In this document: positions 1-8,013 of the stretch, in pieces
Layout of the letters: each line of letters starts with the position of its first letter
Numbering within the stretch: position 1 is the stretch's first letter
Assembly: GCF_011758765.1 (NCBI RefSeq)
Contig: NZ_JAANOU010000001.1
Span: forward strand, 3,906,001 to 3,970,000
Length of the DNA: 64,000 nucleotides
Direction: 5' to 3'
DNA from: Amycolatopsis viridis
GTDB taxonomy: Bacteria > Actinomycetota > Actinomycetes > Mycobacteriales > Pseudonocardiaceae
The notes under the pieces: model-generated
What the model saw: the letters and a program-made list of their open reading frames with translations, nothing else
The model's database searches: none
Told to the model about the DNA's origin: nothing
Position numbers and translations under genes: made by a program

Positions 1-121
1 GGACGTCGTCGGCGCCGGCGAACCTCGACGAGCACTCGCTGTTCAAGGACAGCGAGGTCAACGTCGCCACCGACGACCGAAAGCTGATCGCCCGGTGCGC
101 GGTCTGCTCGTCGACGGCTGA
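1..121 (+). pseudogene. 3' fragment resembling a PLD-type phosphatidyltransferase/phosphodiesterase
   Basis: Reading from base 3, the peptide contains NLDEHSLFKDSEVNV, which resembles the stretch after the second HKD motif of phospholipase-D superfamily proteins (typically G-S-A-N-L-N-E-H-S-L-F-N-D-T-E). The expected C-terminal helix does not follow. The same frame runs on through the hairpin at 120-161, while the +1 frame stops at 119-121. This suggests a frameshift or decay close to the 3' end. Only about 40 residues are in the window, so the call rests on one motif. Confidence 0.3.
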
Positions 122-161
122 CCGTTCTCCCGGTGGCGTGCCGGCCACCGGGAGAACGGTC
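120..161. terminator. Hairpin terminator, 17-bp perfect stem
   Basis: GACCGTTCTCCCGGTGG at 120-136 pairs exactly with its reverse complement at 145-161 around an 8-nt loop. There is no U-tract, as is common for actinobacterial terminators. It lies between the PLD-like gene fragment (plus) and the secreted-protein gene ending at 170 (minus), so it probably serves both. Confidence 0.75.
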
Positions 162-169
162 AGCGGCGC

Positions 170-694
170 TCAGGCGGCCGGCCCGGCGGGCGCTGCCCCC
201 GGCGTCGCCGGTCCGACGTGGATCGAGTGGCTCTCCGGCGTCGCGTCGACCGGGCCCAGCGTCCAGGTGACCGTGATCCCCCGGTCCTCCGGGTGTTCCG
301 GCTCGACCGTGACGGCCAGCGGTGTCTGCTGCCGTTCGGGCGAGACGACGGTCCACGTCAGCTGCACGTAGGCCGAGGCACCGTCGCGCAGGTACACCGC
401 CGGCGAGTCCGCCGGCGCGTCGTTGGCGACCAGCACGTCGTGCGCCCCGACCAGACCCACCGGCACCACACCGGGGATCACGCAGGCCGCCCCCGGCTTC
501 GCGGTGAACTGCAAGTACCCGCCACGGGTGCCGGCGGCCGCACCGCCGTAGCTCAGCGTGCTGTCCACCTGCTGCGTGTCCGTGCACCGCGGAACGGCCG
601 ACTCCGCCTGGGCGGTTCCGACGGCCACCGTCGCGACAGCCGCCGCGGCGACGGCCACGGCCCCCGTGCGGCACACCATCCCGGCACTCCTCAT
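170..694 (-). CDS. Secreted protein, DUF4232-like
   Basis: This is a 174-aa exported protein of unknown role. The N-terminus has a Sec signal peptide: Arg residues, an Ala/Val-rich core and probable cleavage after A-Q-A near residue 30. Two cysteines in the mature part (in PRCTDT and AACVIPG) could form a disulfide, since this pattern is usual in actinobacterial DUF4232-type extracellular domains. The C-terminal part is beta-rich with a VTWTLGPVD segment and ends in an Ala/Pro tail. The start is set by an ATG at 694 with GGGGAG 5 nt upstream. It is monocistronic, with a terminator behind it and an inverted repeat just upstream. The family assignment is by resemblance and is tentative. Confidence 0.7.
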   Translation of the reverse strand: MRSAGMVCRTGAVAVAAAAVATVAVGTAQAESAVPRCTDTQQVDSTLSYGGAAAGTRGGYLQFTAKPGAACVIPGVVPVGLVGAHDVLVANDAPADSPAVYLRDGASAYVQLTWTVVSPERQQTPLAVTVEPEHPEDRGITVTWTLGPVDATPESHSIHVGPATPGAAPAGPAA

Positions 695-708
695 CGATCT
701 CCCCTTTC

Positions 709-725
709 AAGTGAGCGATTCACTT
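709..725. promoter_or_regulatory. Inverted repeat (possible repressor site) before the secreted-protein gene
   Basis: AAGTGA at 709-714 and TCACTT at 720-725 form a 17-bp inverted repeat with a 5-bp centre. It sits 15 bp upstream of the ATG at 694, immediately in front of the Shine-Dalgarno sequence. A site there would block transcription or early elongation. The symmetry is of TetR/GntR type. No cognate regulator lies next to it. Confidence 0.35.
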
Positions 726-839
726 CGTCCACCTACATCCGGTAAGACGCTCACGGCGACGGGGCGGTGCGCCGGTGTGGGATTGGCCGCAACGAGGCAA
801 CCCCGGCCGGCCCGGCGGATCGCGGCCGGCGGCGTTAGC

Positions 840-1712
840 GTGGACGACGTGCGCGTGGCGACCTGGAACGTGAACTCCGTGAAACAGCGGATACCGCGGC
901 TGCTGCCGTGGCTGGACCAGCGGCGCCCGGACGTGGTGTGCCTGCAGGAGACCAAACTGGCCGACGAGGCGTTCCGCGAGCTGCTCGGCGACGAGCTCGC
1001 CCAGCGCGGGTACGAGGTGGCGCTGGCCGGGGAACCGCGGTGGAACGGGGTCGCGATCCTGTCCAGGGCCGGGCTGGCGGACGTGGTCACCGGCCTGCCC
1101 GGCGCGCCCGGTTTCCCGCACCCGGAGGCCCGCGCGGTGGCCGCGACCTGCGGCGGCGTGCGCGTGCACTCGCTGTACGTGCCGAACGGCCGCACCCCCG
1201 GGTCGGAGCACTACGAGTACAAGCTGGCGTGGCTCGCGGCGTTGCGGGACGTCGTCGCCGGCGGGCCGGAGGCGGTCCTGCTGTGCGGCGACATGAACAT
1301 CGCACCCACCGACGCCGACGTCTTCGACCCCGCGGCGTACGAGGGCCACACCCACGTCACCCCCGCGGAACGCGCCGCGCTGGCCGAGCTGACCGGACTC
1401 GGCCTGCGCGACGTCATCCGGGACCGCTGGCCGTCCGAACGCGTCTTCACCTACTGGGACTACCGGGCCGGGATGTTCCACCAGGACCTCGGGATGCGCA
1501 TCGACCTGGTGCTCGCGTCGGCGCCGGTGGCGGGCCGGGTTGCGGCCGCGTGGGTCGACCGGCACGCCCGCAAGGGCACCGGGCCGAGTGATCACGCGCC
1601 GGTGATCGTCGACCTGGACGACGCCCCGGACGGCGACATCGGCCCGGTGGTTCCGCCCCCGTCCGCGCCCCGGGCACGGCGGGGGCGGGTCACCCTGCCG
1701 CAGTCGAAGTGA
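840..1712 (+). CDS. xthA: Exodeoxyribonuclease III (AP endonuclease, EEP superfamily)
   Basis: A base-excision-repair enzyme that cleaves at abasic sites and degrades duplex DNA 3' to 5'. The N-terminal RVATWNVNSVKQRIPRLLPW is diagnostic of the family. It is followed by the metal-binding LQETK, NGVAILSR, the catalytic GDMNIAPTDADVFDP block, FTYWDYRAGMFHQDLGMRID and the terminal SDHAPVIVDL. The start is GTG 840 (V-D-D-V-R-V-A) or GTG 849 (V-R-V-A); no Shine-Dalgarno is visible, so initiation may be leaderless. An in-frame extension back to 558 is antisense to the neighbouring gene and is not supported. The last ~27 residues form a Pro/Arg-rich tail beyond the usual end of the family. Confidence 0.93.
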   Translation: MDDVRVATWNVNSVKQRIPRLLPWLDQRRPDVVCLQETKLADEAFRELLGDELAQRGYEVALAGEPRWNGVAILSRAGLADVVTGLPGAPGFPHPEARAVAATCGGVRVHSLYVPNGRTPGSEHYEYKLAWLAALRDVVAGGPEAVLLCGDMNIAPTDADVFDPAAYEGHTHVTPAERAALAELTGLGLRDVIRDRWPSERVFTYWDYRAGMFHQDLGMRIDLVLASAPVAGRVAAAWVDRHARKGTGPSDHAPVIVDLDDAPDGDIGPVVPPPSAPRARRGRVTLPQSK

Positions 1713-1751
1713 TCGCCATCGGTCAGGGCACGCGCGACGTGCGCAGGACGC

Positions 1752-2870
1752 TCAGCCGTCGTGCAGGATGACGCCGCGGATGTTGCGCCCGGCGTGCATG
1801 TCGGCGTACGCCTGGTTGATCTCGTCCAGCCGGTAGGTGGTGGTGATCAGCTCGTCCAGTTTTAGCGTGCCGGCCTGGTACATCCGCGCCAGGCGGGTGA
1901 TCTCGTAGGACGGCGTGCCCATCCCGAAGATCACCCCCTGGATGCGCTTCTGCATCATCGACAGCGCCCACAGGTTGATCGGCAGGCCCTCGTCCCGCAC
2001 GTCGCCGATGCCGGTCACCACCACGGTGCCGAACTTGCCGATCGCGTTGACCGCCTGGGCAACGTGCTCACCGGTGGTGACGCCGACGGTGACGATCGCG
2101 GAGTGCGCGCCCTGGCCGTTGGTGACCGACCGGGCGAAGTCCGCGGCCTCGCCGAGGTCCCCGAACGCGCGCGTGGCGCCGAACTCCAGGGCTTTGTCCC
2201 GTTTGGACGCCACTGGGTCGACCGCGATGACGTGCGCGGCGCCCCGCGCCCGGGCGCCCTGCACCGCGTTCATGCCCACGCCGCCGACGCCCATGACGAT
2301 CACGGTGTCGCCGGCCGAGACCTCCGCGCCGTACTCGGCCGAGCCCCAGCCGGTCGGCACACCGCAGGACAACAGCGCGGCAACGGGGAACGGGATGCCC
2401 GGGTCGATCCTGGTCAGGGAGTACTCGGGCACGATCGCGTGCTGGGCGAAGGTGCCGACCATGGTCATCTGGGCGACGTCGGCGCCGTCCAGGTGCGCCC
2501 GGTAAGTGCCGTCGGTCATGCAGCCGGTGAGCGCGTACATGCCGAGGTCGCAGAGGTTGCCGCGGCCGGACGAGCAGGCCTCGCACCGCCCGCAGGAGGG
2601 CACGAACTGAGCCACGACGTGGTCGCCGACGGCGAGGTCACGCACCCCGGGGCCGACCTCCTCGACGACGCCCGCGCCCTCGTGCCCGCCGATGAGCGGC
2701 AGGTGGGGGGTCGGCATGTCCCCGGTGGTCGCGTGGTCGTCGGAGTGGCACAACCCGGCCGCGGCGAAGCGCACCCGGACCTCGTGCTCCTTCGGCTCGT
2801 CCAGGTCGATGTCCACGATCTGCCACTTGCCCGGCTGTTCGAGGAGCGCCGCCGCACGGGTTCGCATCAT
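1752..2870 (-). CDS. NDMA-dependent (mycofactocin-type) zinc alcohol dehydrogenase
   Basis: A 372-aa medium-chain zinc alcohol dehydrogenase, close to the Rxyl_3153-like nicotinoproteins that hold NAD(H) tightly and need an external electron carrier (NDMA in vitro, mycofactocin in vivo). Visible features are the catalytic zinc ligands C41 (AGLCHSDDH) and the GGHEGAG motif, the structural-zinc four-Cys segment CGRCEACSSGRGNLC, the Rossmann GVGGVGMNAV and the family signature near SCGVPTGWGSAEYG. The start is ATG-ATG at 2870 behind AAGGTGGG. It is transcribed alone, convergent with xthA. The promoter and operator are described separately. The mycofactocin link is family knowledge; an MftD-type gene lies at the far end of this window. 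Confidence 0.9.
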   Translation of the reverse strand: MMRTRAAALLEQPGKWQIVDIDLDEPKEHEVRVRFAAAGLCHSDDHATTGDMPTPHLPLIGGHEGAGVVEEVGPGVRDLAVGDHVVAQFVPSCGRCEACSSGRGNLCDLGMYALTGCMTDGTYRAHLDGADVAQMTMVGTFAQHAIVPEYSLTRIDPGIPFPVAALLSCGVPTGWGSAEYGAEVSAGDTVIVMGVGGVGMNAVQGARARGAAHVIAVDPVASKRDKALEFGATRAFGDLGEAADFARSVTNGQGAHSAIVTVGVTTGEHVAQAVNAIGKFGTVVVTGIGDVRDEGLPINLWALSMMQKRIQGVIFGMGTPSYEITRLARMYQAGTLKLDELITTTYRLDEINQAYADMHAGRNIRGVILHDG

Positions 2871-2906
2871 TGCCCACCTTCACCTTGACCAGACGCCGAC
2901 CTGGCG

Positions 2907-2935
2907 AAGGTAGAACAGGTTCTAATTGTCGTCAA
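2907..2935 (-). promoter_or_regulatory. Promoter with overlapping KstR-like operator for the alcohol dehydrogenase
   Basis: On the minus strand TTGACG (2930-2935) and TACCTT (2907-2912) make a good -35/-10 pair with a 17-bp spacer, about 37 bp upstream of the ATG. TAGAACAGGTTCTA at 2911-2924 lies across spacer and -10 and has perfect 6-bp arms around AG. It fits the TetR-family KstR pattern T-N2-AAC-N2-GTT-N2-A known from steroid-catabolism promoters in actinobacteria. Repression by occlusion is the likely mode. Binding by KstR is inference from motif shape. Confidence 0.65.
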
Positions 2936-3034
2936 GGAGCCCAGGGGCACGCCCGGCCGTTACCCCGCAGGTAATGGACGCTGCTCCGGCTGTTCCGGAG
3001 GATCGGGTGGACACCGACGGAAAGGACGGACGCC

Positions 3035-3376
3035 ATGACCGCCTACGCACTCGCCCACCTGATGCCCGCCGAGCCGCACCCGGACGTCTGCGAGTACCTG
3101 GAGCGCATCCAGGCCACGCTCGACCCGTTCGGCGGCCGGTTCGTCGTGCACGGCGCGGCCGTCGAGGTCCGCGAGGGCAGCTGGCCCGGCCACCTGGTGA
3201 TCATCGAGTTCCCCACCCTGGCGGACGCCCGCGCCTGGTACGACTCCCCCGCCTACCAGGCGATCCTGCCGCTGCGCGCCGACCACATCGACGGCGACCT
3301 GCTGATCGTCGACGGGGTCGGGCCCGGGCACGACTCGGCCGCGATGGGACGAGCCATGCGTGCGGCACTGACGTAG
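3035..3376 (+). CDS. DUF1330 domain protein
   Basis: A 113-aa protein of the ferredoxin-like (dimeric alpha-beta barrel) DUF1330 family, function unknown. The family pattern is plain: an N-terminal strand (TAYALAHLMP), then VCEYLERIQATLDPFGGRFVVHG, the strand VIIEFPTLADARAWYDSPAYQAILPLR and a final ...GDLLIVDGV strand. The start is ATG at 3035 after AAAGGACGG. It stands in front of the DinB-like gene with a 79-bp gap and may be co-transcribed with it. Confidence 0.85.
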   Translation: MTAYALAHLMPAEPHPDVCEYLERIQATLDPFGGRFVVHGAAVEVREGSWPGHLVIIEFPTLADARAWYDSPAYQAILPLRADHIDGDLLIVDGVGPGHDSAAMGRAMRAALT

Positions 3377-3455
3377 TGCGCGGCCGGCACCGGGGTGTCG
3401 AGTCCGGCGCCCGCCGTTCGTCCTCGGGAGGTCATCGCGGGGAAAGGAGTTCACG

Positions 3456-4034
3456 GTGGAGCCGATGGATGTGCTGGAGCAGTACCGGCGCGCGCAGGAC
3501 GGGCTGGACGGGGTGCTGGCGGCGGTGCCGGCCGGCCGGTGGGACGCGCCGTCGAGGTGCGCGGAGTGGTCGGTGCGCGACGTCGCCGGGCACCTGATCT
3601 GGGGCCAGTGGCAGATGCGGTCGTGGGCGACCGGTGAGGCCGACCCGGACCGCGCGGGCGCGCCGGGTTCGCCGCACCCCGGCGCGCTGACCGGGGACGA
3701 TCCGGTGTCCGCCTGGCGTGCCGCGCGGGCGGCCTCGATGCCCGAGCTGACCGGGAAAGCGCTTGCGCGACCCATCCGGATCACCGGGATCGGGGACGTA
3801 CCGCTGGCCGCGGTGGTGCCGCTGATCATCACCGACACCATCGCGCACACCTGGGACATCGGGCACGCACTGGGGATGGACGTCCGGGTGGACGCGGACC
3901 TGGTGGCCCTGGCGGACGACTGGGCCCGCGCCCACGTGGTGCGGCGGCCCGGCTTCTTTGGACCGGAGGTGCCGCCCCCGGACGGGGCGGACGCCCAGAC
4001 CCGGCTGATGGCGTTCCTCGGCCGCGCCGCCTGA
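3456..4034 (+). CDS. TIGR03086/maleylpyruvate-isomerase-like DinB-fold metal-binding protein
   Basis: A 192-aa four-helix-bundle protein of the mycothiol-dependent maleylpyruvate isomerase N-domain type. The characteristic start (VLEQYRRAQDGLDGVL...GRWDAPSRCAEWSVRDVAGHL) contains the first metal-ligand His, and DTIAHTWDIGHALG in the middle supplies the second region. It may be a thiol- or metal-dependent enzyme or a detoxification protein; the substrate cannot be read. The start is GTG at 3456, chosen because AAAGGAG lies 7 nt upstream. Confidence 0.8.
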   Translation: MEPMDVLEQYRRAQDGLDGVLAAVPAGRWDAPSRCAEWSVRDVAGHLIWGQWQMRSWATGEADPDRAGAPGSPHPGALTGDDPVSAWRAARAASMPELTGKALARPIRITGIGDVPLAAVVPLIITDTIAHTWDIGHALGMDVRVDADLVALADDWARAHVVRRPGFFGPEVPPPDGADAQTRLMAFLGRAA

Positions 4035-4064
4035 ACCGGAAGCGCCGGCTGCCGGGCCGGGGGG

Positions 4065-4886
4065 CTATTCCCCGGCGAGGGCGAGCACCGTGCGGGCCTG
4101 CTCGAGCATCGCGACGTCGAGGAAGGTGCCGTCGGTCAGGGCGATCGCTCCGACACCCGCCGCGGTCGCGTCGCCCAGCCGGGCCAGCACCTCGCGAGCC
4201 CGCGAGACCTCCTGCTCGCTGGGCAGGAACGCGGCGCGGATCGTGTCCAGCTGGGACGGGTGGATCGCCGTGCGGCCGCGGAAACCGAGTGCCCGCCCGG
4301 CCCGGCAGGACGCCGCGAGGCCGTCGAGGTCGCGCACGTTCGGGTACGCGGACATCACCGGCGGCACCAGGCGCGCGGCCCGGGCCGCGACGACGACGCG
4401 GCTGCGCGCCCAGGCCAGGCCGGCGTCGTCGGTGACGCCCAGGTCCGAGCGCAGGTCCGCCTCGCCCAGCCCGATCGACGCGACCTGCGGCGAAGCCGTC
4501 GCGATGTCCAGCGCCCGCTCGACCCCGAGCGCCGACTCGATCAGCACGTGCAGGTCGCGGCCGGGCAGCGCGGCGGCCAGCGCACGCACCTCATCCGGCG
4601 ATTCGACCTTCGGGATCCGCGCCCCGACCGCGGCCGGCAGGCTCCGCACCGCGTCGAGGTCGGCGGCGTGCCACGGCGTGCTCGCGTGGTTGATGCGGAC
4701 CTGCACCGGCCGTCCGGCCGACGCCAGCAACCGCACCACGTGCTCGCGCGCCTCGTCCTTGCGGGCCGGGGCGACGGCGTCCTCCAGGTCGGCCAGCACC
4801 ACGTCGGCCGGCGACGCCAGCGCCTTCTCCACGCGATCCGGCCGGTCGGCCGGCACGTACAACAACGTCAGCGCCGGCGCGCTCAT
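4065..4886 (-). CDS. CitE-like HpcH/HpaI-family acyl-CoA lyase (citrate/malyl-CoA lyase beta-like)
   Basis: A 273-aa TIM-barrel lyase that in characterised relatives cleaves or forms the C-C bond of malyl-, citramalyl- or citryl-CoA with Mg2+. Visible are the N-terminal YVPADRPDRVEKAL, the phosphate-binding LADLEDAVAP, IESALGVERA and GLGEADLRSDLG (the two acidic metal ligands) and the terminal AIHPSQLDTI motif. It is the last gene of the minus-strand operon. Its ATG (4886) overlaps the stop of the CoA-transferase by 4 nt. Pairing of a class III CoA-transferase with a CitE-type lyase is the logic of itaconate/citramalate degradation, so the probable job is activation and then cleavage of a hydroxy- or dicarboxylic acid. 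The substrate is unknown. Confidence 0.85.
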   Translation of the reverse strand: MSAPALTLLYVPADRPDRVEKALASPADVVLADLEDAVAPARKDEAREHVVRLLASAGRPVQVRINHASTPWHAADLDAVRSLPAAVGARIPKVESPDEVRALAAALPGRDLHVLIESALGVERALDIATASPQVASIGLGEADLRSDLGVTDDAGLAWARSRVVVAARAARLVPPVMSAYPNVRDLDGLAASCRAGRALGFRGRTAIHPSQLDTIRAAFLPSEQEVSRAREVLARLGDATAAGVGAIALTDGTFLDVAMLEQARTVLALAGE

Positions 4887-6091
4887 ACCGCCCCCTCCGC
4901 CCGCAGCCGCGCGATGTCCGCGGCGGAAAACCCCAGCTCGCCCAGCACGTCCGCGGTGTCGGCGCCGTGCGGCCGCCCGGTGTGCGCGATGACGCCGTCG
5001 TGGTCGGACAACCGGAAGATCGGCCCCTGCACCAGCGTCGGCCCGAGCTCCGGGTCCTCGATCTCGTGGATCGTGCCCAGGGCCTGGAACTGCGGATCGG
5101 CCACGATGTCGGCGGCGTCGTAGATCGGCGCGACCGCGGCCTGCGCGGCCTCGAACTCGGCGATCACCTCGTCCCGGCTCCGCTGCCCGATCCACGCGCC
5201 CACGGCCTCGTCCAGCTCGTCGGCGTGCTTCGCGCGCTCGGCGCCGCTGGCGAACCACGGCTCGTCGATCAGGTCCGGCCGTCCGACGAGCCGCATCACC
5301 CGCTCGGCGATCGACTGCGCCGACGTGGACACCGCGACCCACTGCCCGTCGCCGGTGCGGTAGGTGTTGCGCGGCGCGTTGTTCACCGACCGGTTGCCGG
5401 TGCGCGGCTGCACCGAGCGCAGCTGGTCCCACCGGGTGATCTGCGGGCCGAGCATCGCCAGGATCGGCTCGACGATCGCGGTGTCGACGACCTGCCCGCG
5501 CCCGGTCCGGTCCCGCGCCGACAGGGCGACCATGATCGCGTAGGCGGTGGCGAGCGAGGCGATGCCGTCGGCGAGCCCGAACGGCGGCAGCGTGGGCGGG
5601 CCGTCCGGTTCACCGGTGGCGGCGGCGAAGCCGCTCATCGCCTCGGCGAGCGTGCCGAACCCGGGTCGTCTCCGGTACGGGCCGAACTGCCCGAACCCGG
5701 TGACGCGCGCGAGCACCAGCCGCGGGTTGCGCGCGGACAGCTCGTCGTAGCCGAGGTCCCAGCGTTCCAGCGTGCCGGGCCGGAAGTTCTCGATGATCAC
5801 GTCCGACCGCTGCGCCAGCGCCAGGAACACCTCACGCCCGCCGGGGCTGCCGAGGTCGGCGGTGATCGTGCGCTTGTTGCGGCCGAGCGTCTTCCACCAC
5901 AGGTTGACGCCGTCCTTGGCGACGCCGTGGTGGCGCGCCGGGTCGGGCCGGTCCGGGTGTTCGACCTTGATCACCTCGGCGCCCATGTCACCGAGGTGCA
6001 TCGCCGCCATCGGACCGGCGAACAGCGTGGCCGCGTCGACCACGCGCAGCCCGGCGAGGGCACCCGCACCGGGGTCGCGGGAGACGGTCAC
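4883..6091 (-). CDS. Family III (CaiB/BaiF) CoA-transferase
   Basis: A 402-aa CoA-transferase that moves CoA from a donor thioester to a carboxylic acid. Family marks are LAGLRVVDAATLFAGPMAAMHLGDMGAEVIKVE at the N-terminus, NKRTITADL, IIENFRPGTLERWDLGYDEL, GFGQFGPYRRRPGF and GRGQVVDTAIVEP with the catalytic Asp. The C-terminal part (VRxAxDIVADPQFQ-type) is present. The start is GTG at 6091, set by a 4-nt GTGA overlap with the upstream SUMF1-fusion gene and GGAGGTGAC just before it; longer in-frame extensions lie inside that gene. It is translationally coupled on both sides, so it belongs firmly to the sugar-uptake operon, which is unusual company for this enzyme. Confidence 0.9.
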   Translation of the reverse strand: MTVSRDPGAGALAGLRVVDAATLFAGPMAAMHLGDMGAEVIKVEHPDRPDPARHHGVAKDGVNLWWKTLGRNKRTITADLGSPGGREVFLALAQRSDVIIENFRPGTLERWDLGYDELSARNPRLVLARVTGFGQFGPYRRRPGFGTLAEAMSGFAAATGEPDGPPTLPPFGLADGIASLATAYAIMVALSARDRTGRGQVVDTAIVEPILAMLGPQITRWDQLRSVQPRTGNRSVNNAPRNTYRTGDGQWVAVSTSAQSIAERVMRLVGRPDLIDEPWFASGAERAKHADELDEAVGAWIGQRSRDEVIAEFEAAQAAVAPIYDAADIVADPQFQALGTIHEIEDPELGPTLVQGPIFRLSDHDGVIAHTGRPHGADTADVLGELGFSAADIARLRAEGAV

Positions 6092-8013
6092 GCGGTCACC
6101 TCCGGCAGGTCCCAGGCGCAGCGGAACCCGACGGTCGCGCTGCGCGCGAGCCCCAGCCCGGGCAGCAGCAGTTTGACGCTGTAGTCCGGGTCGTGGCGGC
6201 CGCCTTCGAGGTACCAGTCCGAGCCTTCCGCGCGGTAATCGCTGCCGCCCTTGAGGATCACGAACCGGGTGCGCCCGTCGGAGTGCTCGCTCTCGGTCCA
6301 GTTCCACACCGCCGGTTCGCCGCGGCGCAGCAGACCGGTCTCGCCGGCGAGCTGCCATTCGTCCTCGGTGGGCAGTCGCCCGCCGCGCCACGCGCAGTAC
6401 GCGCGGGCGTCGTCGAGGTCCACATGGGTCACCGGCGCGCCGGGGTCGGTGTTCCCGGCGAGGAAGCGGTGCGGCTGCGCGGGACGGTAGCCGGTGGCCG
6501 CCACGAATTCGGCGAACTGCGCGCGGGTCACCTCGGTCGCGGCGACCGCGACCGGGTTGGCGAGCGCGCCGTCGCGTTGCAGGGTGCGCGCGTCGTGCAG
6601 GCGCGGCGGCAACGGCTTCCACTCGTCGACGTACGGCGCGCCCTGGTACATCCCGGTTTCACGGGCGCGGTGGCGCACGGTCAGCACGTACGGCCCGGCC
6701 GGCACGACCACCGCGTCCGGCTCGGGTTCACCGGTCGTGCGGACCGGTTCGCGGCGGATCGCGAGGCGGTGCGGGAACCGGGCGTCCGGATCGTGCGGCA
6801 GGTCCGGCAGGTCCGCGACCCACCTGGGTTCCTCCGCGGCCCGCAGGAAAGCCGCGATCCCGCGGGCAGGAACCCCGTGCCCCAGCAGGGGTGTGGCACC
6901 GGGCACGACCGGGCCGGTGTAGTCCTCCTCGCCCCGGTTCACGACCGTCCACAGTGTCTGGTCGCCGAGGTCCCAGCGCGAGCCGTACACCCCGGCCTCC
7001 TCGGCGCCGGGCGCGAGTTCGGCCAGCGGGGTCCACTCCCCGTACAGCAGCAGGTCCCCGGCCGCGCGCTGGACGGTCACCATGCGCCGCACGGTCGCCG
7101 CGTCCCGGCGGGACCACCCCACCCACACGCCGAACACGACCTCCCACACCATCACGCCGGCGCCGTTGAGCCACGCCGACTGCAACTCCTCGGTGTGGTC
7201 GCGGTGCCAGCGGCGGACGTGGTGCTGCATGTGCCGCCGCTCGTACCAGTGCGCGCGCAGCACGCCGGGCACCGGCGAGTCGGCGAAGAACTGCGCCCAC
7301 GACGAGGCGTGGTCCTCGATCCGCTCGACCGGCAGCTTCGACTCGCCCTCCAGCACGATGCCCGGCTTGGCGCGTTCCAGCGCCGCCACGAACTCCGGCT
7401 CGGCCTTCTTCAACGTGTCGAGGAAGACGCCGTCGGCGCCCAGGTCGGCCACCAGCGCGGCGAGTTCGGCGAGATCGTCGTCCGCGCGGCGGGTGCCCAC
7501 GTCCCACGGGTTGTAGTCGACGAACACGTGCAACCCGGCGTCGTGCAGGTGGGCGACGAGATCGGTCAGCCCCGGCACGTCGCGGTAGAAGTCCCACTGG
7601 TTGCGGTCGTCCAGGCCGATCACCGGGTACGCGTGCCACAGCACCACGGCATCCAGCCCGCCGAACCGCTCCCGGGCGTCGGCGAGGAACCGCTCGGGCG
7701 TGAACCGGCCGATGCCGAAGTCGTAGAGCAGTTCGTCCCACAACCACACCTGCGCGACGGTGCGGCAGCGCGCCGCCCAGGCCGCACCGGGACGCTCGTA
7801 CGCGGCACCGGTGTAGCCGTGGCGGCGGCGCGCGTCCTCGCGCCACTCACGCAGGCGCGCACGCCACGCCGGGCGGTCGGCCGGGTCGGGCGGCCCGGCG
7901 AAGATCTTCGCCTCGTCCAGCGCGGCGAGCTGCTCGCCGGTAACCGGGCCGAGCGGGACGCCGGTGGGCCGGTCGATCGGGCGCGGCACCAGCGGATCGA
8001 ACGTGTAGGTCAT
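6088..8013 (-). CDS. Glycosidase-like TIM-barrel protein fused to a C-terminal SUMF1/FGE-fold domain
   Basis: A 641-aa two-part protein. Residues ~80-330 look like a TIM-barrel glycoside hydrolase: a substrate-site-like LDDRNQWDFYRDVPG, HVFVDYNPWDVGTRR, DGVFLDTLKKAEPEF (possible nucleophile Asp) and GIVLEGESKL (possible acid/base Glu). A beta-rich middle follows. Residues ~470-640 are a formylglycine-generating-enzyme (SUMF1) fold: NPVAVAATEVTRAQFAEFV, AYCAWRGGRLPTEDEWQLA, FVILKGGSDYRAEG and GFRCAWD. The Cys pair that binds copper in true FGE is missing, so this domain is probably a carbohydrate- or ligand-binding fold. There is no signal peptide, so it is cytoplasmic. The start ATG at 8013 overlaps the kinase stop by 4 nt. 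It probably acts on the imported substrate of the operon. Confidence 0.75.
   Translation of the reverse strand: MTYTFDPLVPRPIDRPTGVPLGPVTGEQLAALDEAKIFAGPPDPADRPAWRARLREWREDARRRHGYTGAAYERPGAAWAARCRTVAQVWLWDELLYDFGIGRFTPERFLADARERFGGLDAVVLWHAYPVIGLDDRNQWDFYRDVPGLTDLVAHLHDAGLHVFVDYNPWDVGTRRADDDLAELAALVADLGADGVFLDTLKKAEPEFVAALERAKPGIVLEGESKLPVERIEDHASSWAQFFADSPVPGVLRAHWYERRHMQHHVRRWHRDHTEELQSAWLNGAGVMVWEVVFGVWVGWSRRDAATVRRMVTVQRAAGDLLLYGEWTPLAELAPGAEEAGVYGSRWDLGDQTLWTVVNRGEEDYTGPVVPGATPLLGHGVPARGIAAFLRAAEEPRWVADLPDLPHDPDARFPHRLAIRREPVRTTGEPEPDAVVVPAGPYVLTVRHRARETGMYQGAPYVDEWKPLPPRLHDARTLQRDGALANPVAVAATEVTRAQFAEFVAATGYRPAQPHRFLAGNTDPGAPVTHVDLDDARAYCAWRGGRLPTEDEWQLAGETGLLRRGEPAVWNWTESEHSDGRTRFVILKGGSDYRAEGSDWYLEGGRHDPDYSVKLLLPGLGLARSATVGFRCAWDLPEVTA

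Noticed and set aside
4883..6622. 579-codon minus-strand frame extending the CoA-transferase upstream
   Set aside because: The extension lies inside the SUMF1-fusion gene; GTG 6091 with a GTGA overlap and GGAGGTG is the start.
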